Made by a program: the position numbers and the translations under genes
Notes under the pieces: generated by a model
What the model saw: the letters and a program-made list of their open reading frames with translations, nothing else
What the model was told of the DNA's origin: nothing
Databases searched by the model: none
Assembly (NCBI GenBank): GCA_963667815.1
Contig: OY764021.1
From: Saccharicrinis sp963667815
GTDB taxonomy: Bacteria > Bacteroidota > Bacteroidia > Bacteroidales > Marinilabiliaceae
Length of the DNA stretch: 64,000 nt
Direction: 5' to 3' (one strand)
Shown here: positions 9,333-17,903 of the stretch, piece by piece
Numbering within the stretch: the first letter of the stretch is position 1
Layout of the letters: every line of letters begins with the position of its first letter

Positions 9333-12300
9333 TTAAAAAGTGATATTAATACCTCCTGTTAAAACGGTTGGTATTGGGTACGTAGCACCATCTACACCTG
9401 CACGAAGAGCATCTCCTTGGAAGTTTCCAATTTCAGGATTCCATCCTGAATAATCTGTAAGAGTAAATAAGTTATCTGCCGAGCAATAAATTCTTAGGCG
9501 TGAAAGGCCTATTTTGCTAACCAAAGTTTTAGGCAGCGTATAACCCAATTGAAGATTTCTTAATCTTAAGTAAGTTCCATCTTCAACATATCGATCTGAA
9601 AAACGATCATTATTGTTTGGATCACTAGCAGTCATTCTTGGTTCGTTATTTTCAGGTGTTTCTGCTGTCCATCGATTTAATCGATCTGTTGAATAATTAG
9701 ATAAAACACCGCCTGTTTGATACCAGAATGCTGGTCCATTTACTATTTCATTACCCACTGATGCATAAAAGAATGCTTTAAAATCCAAACCTTTATAACC
9801 CATTGTAATATTTAATCCAGCAGTAAAATCAGGAAAGGCACTTCCTAATTTCACAAGGTCACTATCATCAATTACTCCATCTTGATGAGAATCAACAAAT
9901 TTAACATCTCCTAATTGTGCTTTTTCACCAGGTAACATAGCTAAATATTCATCCAGCTCCTGTTGTGTATTGATAATTCCATCAGTTTTCATTCCATAGA
10001 AATATGCCAACTCATCACCTTCAACAGTTCTTGTTGTTGAAGTAAATCCAGAAACTCCATCATCCCTAAGTTCTCCTCCTGCAGCCATTTTTGTGATTTC
10101 GTTTTTAACAGTACTCACATTTAATCCTACTGAATATTGGAAACCTGATTCAAACTGTTCTCTCCATGTTAATGCAATATCATAACCAATATTCTCCATT
10201 GATGCAGCATTAATATATGGTCGCTGAGCACCTACATAATAAGGAATTGGAGCATCCATTAACATGTCTTTTGTTTTTCTATTAAAATAATCCAATGACA
10301 CATCTAATTTCTGATCTAAGAAACTCAAGTCAATACCAAAGTTAGTTTGGTCAGATGTTTCCCACTTAAGATCTGGATTAGCTAAACGTTTTGCTACAGC
10401 TCCATCAACTATAGTTCCTCCAAATACATAAGTATATCCGTTTACCATAGTTGTTACGTAGTTAAAGTTACCGGCTGATTGCTCATTACCAACCTGTCCC
10501 CATCCTGCACGAACTTTAAATCTATCAAGGAAGGATACGTTTTGCATAAATGATTCTTCTTTTACATTCCATCCTGCAGAAAATGAAGGGAAAACACCCC
10601 ATTTATTATCTCCTAAGAATTTAGAAGATCCATCTGTACGAACTGTTGCTGTAAATAAGTAGCGACTCTTATATGAGTAGTTTGCCCTTGCAAAATAGGA
10701 TAATAAGGTATTTTTAGATGCGCCTCCACCAATTTCCATCATATCCACATTAGTAGCGAGACCTAAATACATTAAATCTTCATTTGATGACACACCATAA
10801 CCACGCGCTGAAATATCATTCGAAGTAAATATCTGAGCCTCTGCTCCTGCCATTGCATTTACACTATGATCACCCGAAATCTTACTATAATTAAAGTATC
10901 CATTCCAGGTATAATTTATCATTTGTTCCCTTTTCTCATAAAGTTCACTCTCATCTCTTTTTTGATCTACATCTGCATAATATGCCGGATAATACTGCTT
11001 TTCGCTATTAAATTTCAAATCAGCTCCAAACATAGTTGTAAAACTCAGTCCCTCAAGAAATAAATCATCAACCTTCATATTGAAATTACCTACAATTTTA
11101 TGATCTCCCTTAGTTTGATATTTTGCTTCATCTATAAATCTTGCAGGATTACCAAGAACTGTACCTCCAATAACACGACTACCATAATCATTTTTGTAAT
11201 CATCCCATGCAGCTGTTAACGGATCTATCTGTAAAGAAACCGGTAATGCCCCAGTCCAAGCATTATCATTATGAATATTCTTTTTGTAAGTTGAATAGGC
11301 AATTTTAGCTCCAATTTTAATTTTCTCACTTATTTGATACTCATTATTCGCCCATAAAAATAGTTTATCCATTCCACTATTATCAACAATACCTTCCTGC
11401 ATAAACAAAGTGGCTCCAACATTATAACTTACATTTTCACTACCTCCGCGAATTGAAAGATTATAATTTTGAATTGGTGCGACCTGAAGTAATTCATCTT
11501 GCCAATCTGTACCCTTTAATTTATTATCTATTACATAATTAAGCTTAGTTCTGTCTGACTCAGAAATTAAACCTAACTTACCATCATTTTCATATGCCTC
11601 TAGTCGTAATGTTGCATATTCTGCAGCATTAGTAAGATCTATTGTATTATTAACATATTGTACACCTGCAAAGGCATTGGCCTCAACAACTGCCTTACCT
11701 TTTTTACCTTGTTTTGTAGTTACTAACACAACTCCATTAGCTCCTCTGGAACCATATATTGCAGTAGCAGAAGCATCTTTTAATATTTCTATACTTTCTA
11801 TATTTGAAGGATCCAAGTTACTTATATCACTAGTAGGAAATCCATCAACAACATATATAGGATTACTATCACCCCAAGAACCAACTCCTCTTATTCGAAT
11901 TTTCACTCCAGATCCAGGTTCCCCTGAATTAGCCACAACATCAACACCTGCAACTTTTCCTTGTAACGTTTGCACTACATCAGTAGTAGCAACCTGTTGC
12001 AAATCGTCACCTCCTACTTTAGAAACAGCACCAGTCAAATCACTTTTCCTTATGGTACCGTAACCAACAACTACTACTTCATCAATATCCTGAACACTTG
12101 AAACCATTGTGACATTAATCAACAAATTACTTCCAACATTCACTTCCTGAGTATCATATCCAATAAATGAATAAACTAAAGTTTGTGCTTCTTCTCCTAT
12201 TGATAATTGATAATTACCATCAATATCTGTAATAGTTCCATTAGTCGTTCCTTTTACAACAATAGATACTCCTGGTAAAGATTCACCTGTAGAATCCACT

Positions 12301-12398
12301 ACCTTTCCGCTAATTGATCGCTGTTGGGCATTTACCACCCAAAATGCCGAAAGCATAAACAGCATCATAAATATTCGCAGACTACTTTTCATAAACAT
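9333..12398 (-). CDS. SusC/RagA-type TonB-dependent outer membrane transporter
   Basis: A 1021-residue TonB-dependent importer for mannan oligosaccharides (substrate inferred from the operon). After a signal peptide ending VNAQQ comes the carboxypeptidase-regulatory-like domain (ISGKVVDSTGESLPGVSI, GTITDIDGNYQL, YSFIGYDTQEV). The TonB box and linker are DEVVVVGYGTIRKSDLTGAV. The plug follows (VQTLQGKVAGV, IRIRGVGSWGDSNPIYVVDG, IEILKDASATAIYGSRGANGV), then a 22-strand-type barrel ending in the aromatic C-terminus GGINITF. Two alternative starts exist (12398 and 12392); the second gives a tighter signal peptide, MKSSLRIFMMLFML. It is first gene of the operon, with a recognisable promoter about 60 bases upstream. 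Confidence 0.97.
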   Translation of the reverse strand: MFMKSSLRIFMMLFMLSAFWVVNAQQRSISGKVVDSTGESLPGVSIVVKGTTNGTITDIDGNYQLSIGEEAQTLVYSFIGYDTQEVNVGSNLLINVTMVSSVQDIDEVVVVGYGTIRKSDLTGAVSKVGGDDLQQVATTDVVQTLQGKVAGVDVVANSGEPGSGVKIRIRGVGSWGDSNPIYVVDGFPTSDISNLDPSNIESIEILKDASATAIYGSRGANGVVLVTTKQGKKGKAVVEANAFAGVQYVNNTIDLTNAAEYATLRLEAYENDGKLGLISESDRTKLNYVIDNKLKGTDWQDELLQVAPIQNYNLSIRGGSENVSYNVGATLFMQEGIVDNSGMDKLFLWANNEYQISEKIKIGAKIAYSTYKKNIHNDNAWTGALPVSLQIDPLTAAWDDYKNDYGSRVIGGTVLGNPARFIDEAKYQTKGDHKIVGNFNMKVDDLFLEGLSFTTMFGADLKFNSEKQYYPAYYADVDQKRDESELYEKREQMINYTWNGYFNYSKISGDHSVNAMAGAEAQIFTSNDISARGYGVSSNEDLMYLGLATNVDMMEIGGGASKNTLLSYFARANYSYKSRYLFTATVRTDGSSKFLGDNKWGVFPSFSAGWNVKEESFMQNVSFLDRFKVRAGWGQVGNEQSAGNFNYVTTMVNGYTYVFGGTIVDGAVAKRLANPDLKWETSDQTNFGIDLSFLDQKLDVSLDYFNRKTKDMLMDAPIPYYVGAQRPYINAASMENIGYDIALTWREQFESGFQYSVGLNVSTVKNEITKMAAGGELRDDGVSGFTSTTRTVEGDELAYFYGMKTDGIINTQQELDEYLAMLPGEKAQLGDVKFVDSHQDGVIDDSDLVKLGSAFPDFTAGLNITMGYKGLDFKAFFYASVGNEIVNGPAFWYQTGGVLSNYSTDRLNRWTAETPENNEPRMTASDPNNNDRFSDRYVEDGTYLRLRNLQLGYTLPKTLVSKIGLSRLRIYCSADNLFTLTDYSGWNPEIGNFQGDALRAGVDGATYPIPTVLTGGINITF

Positions 12399-12715
12399 CT
12401 GTTTTGTAAGATTTAATTATACATTGACTCAATCTGATTTCCGGAAATAAATCATCAATACAAATTTAGATACGAACCTATACTTCATCAAGTATTTTTA
12501 AACACATTACTAATACTATTATACACTTCATAATAACACACAACATTAACAAACATAAACTAAAATAGACCGTTAAACCCTTTTATACAGACCCTTAAGT
12601 TATTCAAAGCAAATCCAAAGCTAAATCCAAAGGCATTTTTTTAATGTTTTTTTATACTTATTCTATTTTTTATTGATACTTTTATATCACTTAAATCATA
12701 CTTTTACATTATATC
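12399..12715. other. Divergent regulatory region between susC and the AraC gene
   Basis: 317 bases, very AT-rich. It contains the susC promoter near 12.46-12.49 kb and should contain the activator's binding sites. I could not identify a convincing repeated operator, and no -7 box is clear for the rightward gene. Confidence 0.5.
12461..12491 (-). promoter_or_regulatory. Bacteroidota-type promoter of the mannan operon
   Basis: Reading the minus strand, TTG (12491-12489) is separated by 20 bases from TAAATTTG (12468-12461), an exact match to the TAnnTTTG -7 box. It lies about 63 bases upstream of susC. The -33 box is weak, as expected for a promoter that needs an activator such as the divergent AraC protein. 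Confidence 0.6.
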
Positions 12716-13594
12716 ATGAGTAGTAAAATACATAGAGAGATAACTCCTTTAAAAGAAAACGACTGTTTTTTAATCTTTGACAGAGAAAGACAAGGATTTT
12801 CGTTCCCTATACATTTTCATCCTGAGTATGAGATAAATTACATTTCTAATGCAAAGGGCGCAAAGCGAATAGTTGGGGATCACATTGGGGAAATACAGGA
12901 GAAAGAACTTGTCATGACAGGACCCAACCTACACCATAGTTGGGAAAATTACAAATATGACACAAATCAAACTCTTCATGAGATCACAATCCAATTTCCA
13001 AGAGAACTATTTGAAGATTCATTGCTGGATAAAAATATTTTAAATCCTATTAAAGAACTTTTAGATAATTCACACCGAGGGATACTATTTTCTCAGGAAA
13101 CCATTAAATCTGTTGAAGGAAAAATAATTGAACTAAGTAAAAAAAGAGGATTCGATAGCTTTCTGCTATTTCTTTCAATCCTTTATGATCTATCAACTTC
13201 ACGTGATCAGCAATCACTAACAAATGTATCATTCCAACGTCAATCTGACTTTCACAATAGTGAAAAAATTGAAATCATTTATAATTACATAAAAGACAAT
13301 TGCAATACTAAAATAAAAGTAACAGACGCTGCCAAGCTAGTTAATCTATCTATTACAGCATTCAGTCGATTAATTAAGCAAAGCACAGGAAAATCCTTTG
13401 TCGAATTCGTAAACGAAATAAGACTTGGCAATGCTACACGACTATTAATTGAGACTAATAAATCCATTTCAGAAGTATGTTTTGAATGTGGATTTAACAA
13501 TTTATCAAACTTTAATAGATCATTTAAGAAAGTACAAAGTTGTACCCCTACTGAATTTAGAGATAATTTCACGGGCATAAGGAATGTTTTATAG
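12716..13594 (+). CDS. AraC-family transcriptional activator
   Basis: A 292-residue cytosolic regulator. Residues 1-170 are a cupin-like sensor domain (FDRERQGFSFPIHFHPEYEI with the HPE cupin motif, KRIVGDHIGE, MTGPNLHHSW). Residues about 190-285 are the double helix-turn-helix: KVTDAAKLVNLSITAFSRLIKQSTGKSFVEFVNEIRLG and the second helix pair SISEVCFECGFNNLSNFNRSFKKVQSCTPTEFR, with the F-x-N-x-S-x-F-x-R-x-F-K recognition pattern. It is divergent from the mannan susC, the normal place for its regulator; activation by an imported manno-oligosaccharide or mannose is inference. Control by a cytosolic AraC protein differs from the hybrid two-component sensors of many Bacteroides polysaccharide loci. 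Confidence 0.93.
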   Translation: MSSKIHREITPLKENDCFLIFDRERQGFSFPIHFHPEYEINYISNAKGAKRIVGDHIGEIQEKELVMTGPNLHHSWENYKYDTNQTLHEITIQFPRELFEDSLLDKNILNPIKELLDNSHRGILFSQETIKSVEGKIIELSKKRGFDSFLLFLSILYDLSTSRDQQSLTNVSFQRQSDFHNSEKIEIIYNYIKDNCNTKIKVTDAAKLVNLSITAFSRLIKQSTGKSFVEFVNEIRLGNATRLLIETNKSISEVCFECGFNNLSNFNRSFKKVQSCTPTEFRDNFTGIRNVL

Positions 13595-13714
13595 GTGAAA
13601 ATAAAGGAGGAGCTATTAAAACCTTCATTTATCTCCAATCATTTTGCCAGAAAATTTTCATTAAAAAGCCACTATTGGAATTGCAAATAAAAAACGGACG
13701 ATTTTTTTAAGACA

Positions 13715-13803
13715 TTAAGCTGCATTTAAAACTTGATAATAATTTAATTCATATTCAACAGGAGTTACATAGCCTAATGACGAATGTAATCTTCGAGGAT
13801 GCA
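13715..13803 (-). pseudogene. IS3-family transposase OrfB, C-terminal remnant
   Basis: The last 29 codons of an IS3-type integrase-core transposase: HPRRLHSSLGYVTPVEYE followed by ten further residues and a stop. RLHSSLGY-x-TP-x-E-[YF]-E is the family's C-terminal signature. Nothing of the catalytic DDE core remains. Its 5' end abuts the other transposase remnant at about 13.80 kb, so one element was probably cut by, or recombined with, the other. Confidence 0.7.
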
Positions 13804-14714
13804 CATTTTTTCAGTGCCCTCATTATTTCGTCTACTGCATCCGATGAAAAATCTGTCAACAAGTAGCAATATCCACCCCTTTCATTTTTAGTGACCTCTA
13901 ACCAAAGATCAAATATGTCCCGCCCAATTTTGTATTGTACTTTAATGGCTCCATATTTAAATACCTTGACCGCTTTTTATTTTTCTTGATTTTCACAGCT
14001 GTCATCTCTTTGGTAAGCGATACACCTTCTGCGATCTGGTCAGCCCTTAATTCTTCTCCATTATGGATAAGTTTACTATTTTTCTTTAGCCTAAGGATAA
14101 ACTTGCCGCACTGCACGATGATGAAATCTTTGAGGATATCCCGGTCCATTCCCCTGTCAAAAACATACTTCACTTCCTTTTGTAAGTTCTCTTTTATCAT
14201 CTTTATAGCTTCGATTATTTCAAGGTTCTAGCTTTTTGCCCCATGATCAAAACTGTACAGTTTATTGTAAAGTGGTGTCAATTCCCCATCTTTGTTAAAA
14301 TGGACAATGTTCATTAGCCAATAACCTAGGCCTAGACCTCCATTGTCGCCATCTTTGACCCAGTCTATCCCCTCCATCATTTTAGCATACTTTTTCTGGA
14401 TGTCGGAACCATCTACCAAGATGTAATCATTGTGGTTGATCTTGCCTTTTACACTTTCCAAGTGCACTTTGAACAACTTTGCAAAGAAGCCTTCCTTATT
14501 GTAATGTGTCCTAAACCATTTGGTTGTCCGGCTTAAAGCAATATTATCATATAATACCGCTTGCTATTTGGTTAACCAAAACGCTTCCGTTTTTCAATAT
14601 GCCAGTTGACATTTCTCGTACACAACTAGTTTCAGGCTTAGATAAATGTATTGACAGTTTTGAAAAGTAGCGGCTAATCTTGTTCTGTATATGTTTTGTT
14701 AATACTTTTGACAT
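13804..14714 (-). pseudogene. IS4-like DDE transposase, broken and truncated
   Basis: A transposase readable in pieces. It starts MSKVLTKHIQNKISRY (14714) and continues to about 14.55 kb, where a frameshift leads into IALSRTTKWFRTHYNKEGF and YILVDGSDIQKKYAKMM (first catalytic Asp). An in-frame TAG at 14228-14230 interrupts after FDHGAKS. Reading resumes with YVFDRGMDRDILKDF (second catalytic Asp) to LGGTYLIFG, where a second frameshift near 13.91 kb leads into FDLWLEVTKNERGGYCYLL and ends near 13.80 kb. The C-terminal part with the third acidic residue is missing. At least three lesions make it non-functional. The IS4-like assignment rests on the VDGSD and FDRG motifs only. Confidence 0.7.
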
Positions 14715-14950
14715 GAGCAGGTTTTTGGGGGTTATGTTTATTTGTTTGCACTATAAAAATAATGCTTTAGAACCAGCTTTCCTCAACTTTGAATCAACTG
14801 CATCCCCACTGAAGTAAGACCTTCTCGCATTTTATGAGTATATTTTAGGGAGATGGTCAATTAATCAATATGAATCGATACCCTCAAGACATATATACTA
14901 AATACTTAATTTTATAATTTTCTTTAATGGACAAACATTTTGAAAGGTTA

Positions 14951-15217
14951 TTAACCTACATCTGCAATCCTTTGCGTATAAAAACTCTCTTTTTCTTTAA
15001 CTAATTTAAAACTATCGACACATCCATTATCATAATTCAAAACAATAAGGAATATTCCAGATTCATTAAAACACTGGGGTAATTTATCCACAAAACTATT
15101 CATAATACAATTACCTGTCATAGTGAAAACACTATAATACACTATTTTACTATGCTTACTACAAGCAAGCATTTCTATATATGAACAAATTATATCACAA
15201 TCTTCCCTACAAATCAT
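14951..15217 (-). CDS. Small hypothetical protein (doubtful)
   Basis: An 88-codon open frame starting MICREDCDIICSYIEML. It has five cysteines, no signal peptide, no membrane segment and no family I recognise. It stands alone between transposase wreckage and the small lipoprotein gene. It could be a real orphan gene, a remnant of a disrupted gene, or chance; the lack of any recognisable start region argues for caution. Confidence 0.25.
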   Translation of the reverse strand: MICREDCDIICSYIEMLACSKHSKIVYYSVFTMTGNCIMNSFVDKLPQCFNESGIFLIVLNYDNGCVDSFKLVKEKESFYTQRIADVG

Positions 15218-15243
15218 ACTTACAAATTTTTTGAACGGATAAA

Positions 15244-15278
15244 ATGATTATCAAAGGTTAAACACCTCTGATAATCAT
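15244..15278 (-). terminator. Hairpin downstream of the small lipoprotein gene
   Basis: A perfect 10-bp stem ATGATTATCA / TGATAATCAT with an inner AGG/CCT extension, 82 bases after the stop at 15360. The same element, including flanking ACAAACTAATAC on one side, follows the paralogous gene at 55 kb. Confidence 0.65.
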
Positions 15279-15359
15279 ACACAAACTAATACAATCTAGA
15301 TCTCAATTATATATTTAAATATGTCATAGATTCTTATTATTACGAAAGAAGCGAAGTGA

Positions 15360-15749
15360 TTAGGATTCCCGTTTTCCCTCTACATCAAAAAACCTCATAA
15401 AAGTTCCTTCAACAATATTTCTATCAGTTTCGTTCACCTTTACTTTAAAACCAACATCATGACCACTCCAATTATATTTGGTATTTAAATAACCATCTTC
15501 AATTTGGATATTTGAAAAATCAACAGTATCACCATCTTCTTCAACAAAGAATCCAGAAAATACAGAATCTTTTTCACTGATATTCATTGTGAAATTAACA
15601 TCTCCAACTTTAGGTAATTTTTTAATTTTCATCTGCCAAATACCAACGTATTTTGAATCAATAGAATTGTTTGAAGAATGATTAGAACATTTAATAAATA
15701 AAAAAGCAAATAATAATAAGCTTAAGTTTAAAAGTCTTTTAAGTTTCAT
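15360..15749 (-). CDS. Small lipoprotein, paralogue of the 55.1-kb gene
   Basis: A 129-residue protein with a lipoprotein signal (LLLFAFLFIKC). The mature part looks all-beta: WQMKIKKLPKVGDVNF, EKDSVFSGFF, GHDVGFKVKV and GTFMRFFD. By hand alignment of the last 96 residues, 64 are identical to the protein at 55086-55478. A more distant relative at 50404-50778 shares W, the P-x-x-GD/N turn, EKD, G-x-DV and the final G-[TS]-[FL]-M-x-x-FD. The pattern resembles a small lipocalin-like or beta-sandwich domain, but I do not recognise a named family. It stands alone, with its own hairpin downstream. The link of the third copy to a TonB-dependent receptor suggests a role in ligand capture or envelope function (inference). 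Confidence 0.8.
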   Translation of the reverse strand: MKLKRLLNLSLLLFAFLFIKCSNHSSNNSIDSKYVGIWQMKIKKLPKVGDVNFTMNISEKDSVFSGFFVEEDGDTVDFSNIQIEDGYLNTKYNWSGHDVGFKVKVNETDRNIVEGTFMRFFDVEGKRES

Positions 15750-15935
15750 AATAATTATTTATAATTTATTTTTTTCAATATTAATAACTGCATATATTTT
15801 TAGCGTCTTTATTTACAAATTAGATTTAATTAGACGTCCCAACTTTCTTTTTAACACATATTAAATACTGATATACACACCTTTAACAAAGCACCAATTT
15901 AGATTATGTCATTACAATGGAGATAATATACACAT

Positions 15936-16400
15936 CTATATTTTTCTGTTTACATAAGAGCTATAATCCTTAATTATTGGTTTATAATCTTGATGAAATA
16001 AAGTACTTGACACGATAAAATCAGCAGTTGCCCTGTTTGTAGCTGTAACTACATTATACAAAGCACATATTCTCAATAGTGCTTTTACATCAACATCATG
16101 GGGCTGTGGTTGCATCGGATCCCAAAAGAAAATAAGCATCCCGACTTTCTGTTCAGAAATTAACGCGCCTAACTGTTGATCACCTCCTAATGGTCCTGAT
16201 TTAAGTCGTGTAATTGATGGTACAACCATATTATTTTCTTCACATTTTTTTTCCAGTGCATTTGTTACCAAAGAACCTGTAGTTCCGGTACATACCAAAT
16301 CATGCATAATTAACTCTTTCCAGTTATATTCAACCCAGTCAATCAGGTCTTGTTTTCGGTTGTCATGTGCCACCAATGCTATTAATTTCTTTTTCTTCAT
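15936..16400 (-). CDS. mgsA: Methylglyoxal synthase
   Basis: A 154-residue cytosolic enzyme that converts dihydroxyacetone phosphate to methylglyoxal and phosphate, a bypass of lower glycolysis when sugar phosphates accumulate. Family marks are clear: IALVAHDNRKQDLIDW, CTGTTGSLV (phosphate binding), LKSGPLGGDQQLGALI with the catalytic Asp, FFWDPMQPQPHDVDVKALLR and the C-terminal ATNRATADF. The length is normal. Its position next to 6-phosphofructokinase, after a catabolic locus that releases phosphorylated hexose, fits an overflow role (inference). Confidence 0.96.
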   Translation of the reverse strand: MKKKKLIALVAHDNRKQDLIDWVEYNWKELIMHDLVCTGTTGSLVTNALEKKCEENNMVVPSITRLKSGPLGGDQQLGALISEQKVGMLIFFWDPMQPQPHDVDVKALLRICALYNVVTATNRATADFIVSSTLFHQDYKPIIKDYSSYVNRKI

Positions 16401-16466
16401 ATGATTAAATATTATTCATAATTTCAAATTTGTACTAAATCAAAAATATAATTAAATTAAACCTGG

Positions 16467-16604
16467 ATTATGTATTTAAACATCATAATGAGCAATAAAA
16501 ATGAATAAAACAAACACTTACTGAAATGATACATAGCACCGCTATGGTAAATTGAAGTAAGTGAGTGAAACGACTTGTTTTGAAGTAGTTTCAATGTGTA
16601 ATAG
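16467..16604. repeat. Palindromic intergenic element, copy 1
   Basis: Begins ATTATGTATTTAAACATC and centres on a hairpin CATAGC-ACC-GCTATG (16532-16546), nested in CACTTACT (16515-16522) / AGTAAGTG (16556-16563). A related, more worn copy lies at 60284-60420 and shares ATTATGTATTT[TA]AACATC, CATAGC[AT]CCGCTA and a downstream CTTGTTT...AAGTAGTT. Confidence 0.5.
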
Positions 16605-16749
16605 TTGGTTAAATGCATATTGAGGGTTAAAAGTATGTTCTGCCAGTAAACCAAAATTTCATGTACAATTCTATGTTAACACTAAATATTGATATTTATC
16701 TTTACTTATTCACTAATTATATGAGTTCTGCCTTGCTGTTATATACAAA

Positions 16750-16827
16750 AAAGCAGGAAAAAAGAAACAGTAAAATACTCCCCGTAAGTACCTTAAAATA
16801 TAGTGGCCGTTCTTTAATTCCTGCTTT
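16750..16827. repeat. Inverted repeat downstream of pfkA
   Basis: AAAGCAGGAA (16750-16759) is the exact reverse complement of TTCCTGCTTT (16818-16827), and weaker pairing continues inward (AAAGAA / TTCTTT). The 58-base spacing is long for a terminator. It may end pfkA transcription or be the ends of a tiny relic element. Confidence 0.45.
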
Positions 16828-16884
16828 GAAAAATCCAAATTACTATCGTTAGTGCCTAAATATTTCTTCTTTTTTATTAATGGA

Positions 16885-17868
16885 TCAACCACCCAAGACC
16901 TGAATTAAATTAAGGAGTCTTTCGTTAATACTTTTTTTATTTTTTATGGCTCTGTTAAAAGGAATATGTACTATTTCATCTTTAACCATTCCAACCATTA
17001 TACTTTTCTGATCGTCTAACAACGCATCAATTGCTGCAACTCCTAACTCACTTGCCAAAACACGATCTACAACCGTAGGCGAACCACCTCTTTGTAAATG
17101 ACCTAATATAGTAACCCTGGCATCATATTCTGGATGTTCCTTATTCACTCTATCAGCTATTTCTATGGTACTCCCCATCTTTTCACCTTCTGCAACTAAA
17201 ACAATACTACTTTCTTTTGCATAGGAATACTGTTTCTCTAAAAAGCCTTTTAATTCCTGATAACTTGTCTCTTTTTCTGGTAAAAGAACTACTTCTGCAC
17301 CAGAGGCTACACCTGCACTCAAAGCAATAAAACCGGCATCGCGTCCCATTACCTCAATGAAAAATAACCTACTGTGTGCAGTAGCAGTATCTCTGATTTT
17401 ATCTACAGCCTCAACTACTGTATTTAATGCGGTATCATATCCAATAGTCAAATCTGTTCCAAACAAATCATTATCAATAGTACCTGGAATCCCAACAATT
17501 GGAAAATTATATTCCTGACTAAAAATATTAGCCCCTGTAAATGTTCCATCACCTCCTATTACAACTAAAGCATCAATATTGTGTTTTTGTAAATTAATAT
17601 AGGCTTTACCTCTTCCTTCTTTTGTTCTAAAATCAGCACTTCTTGCGGATTTTAATATAGTTCCTCCTTCTTTAAGGATCCCACTAACAGAGGATGCATC
17701 TAAAGGAATAATACTATCATTTATTAATCCCTGATATCCTTTTATAACTCCTCCTACTTCAATATTCTCAAATACACATTTTCTTACAACAGCTCTGATT
17801 GCGGCATTCATCCCTGGAGCATCACCTCCAGATGTAAGTACTCCTATTTTTTTTATAATTTTGTTCAT
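16885..17868 (-). CDS. pfkA: ATP-dependent 6-phosphofructokinase
   Basis: A 327-residue cytosolic enzyme making fructose 1,6-bisphosphate. All signatures are present: LTSGGDAPGMNAAIRAVVR (ATP loop), IGGDGTFTGA (nucleotide and Mg), GIPGTIDNDLFGTD with the catalytic Asp, VEVMGRDAG-type FFIEVMGRDAGFIAL (substrate) and LGHLQRGGSPTVVDR. The GGDG form (Gly rather than Asp after GGDG-T in the ATP site) points to an ATP-using rather than PPi-using enzyme. Length is normal. It follows the orphan sugar-binding protein by 35 bases and precedes mgsA. Confidence 0.96.
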   Translation of the reverse strand: MNKIIKKIGVLTSGGDAPGMNAAIRAVVRKCVFENIEVGGVIKGYQGLINDSIIPLDASSVSGILKEGGTILKSARSADFRTKEGRGKAYINLQKHNIDALVVIGGDGTFTGANIFSQEYNFPIVGIPGTIDNDLFGTDLTIGYDTALNTVVEAVDKIRDTATAHSRLFFIEVMGRDAGFIALSAGVASGAEVVLLPEKETSYQELKGFLEKQYSYAKESSIVLVAEGEKMGSTIEIADRVNKEHPEYDARVTILGHLQRGGSPTVVDRVLASELGVAAIDALLDDQKSIMVGMVKDEIVHIPFNRAIKNKKSINERLLNLIQVLGG

Positions 17869-17903
17869 CTCATTTTCTTTTCGGTATTGTGTATTTAATT
17901 TGG

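Larger units (their letters stand above)
16401..16884. other. Intergenic region with palindromic repeat elements
   Basis: 484 bases without a convincing gene; short open frames here have no recognisable content. It holds a degenerate repeat with a long hairpin (16467-16604) and an inverted repeat (16750-16827), listed separately. Confidence 0.6.

Noticed and set aside
13285..13638. 117-codon minus-strand frame opposite the AraC gene
   Set aside because: It is the antisense of a clear AraC DNA-binding domain and has no family features.
16457..16852. Two short open frames between mgsA and pfkA
   Set aside because: They overlap palindromic repeat sequence and have no recognisable protein content.
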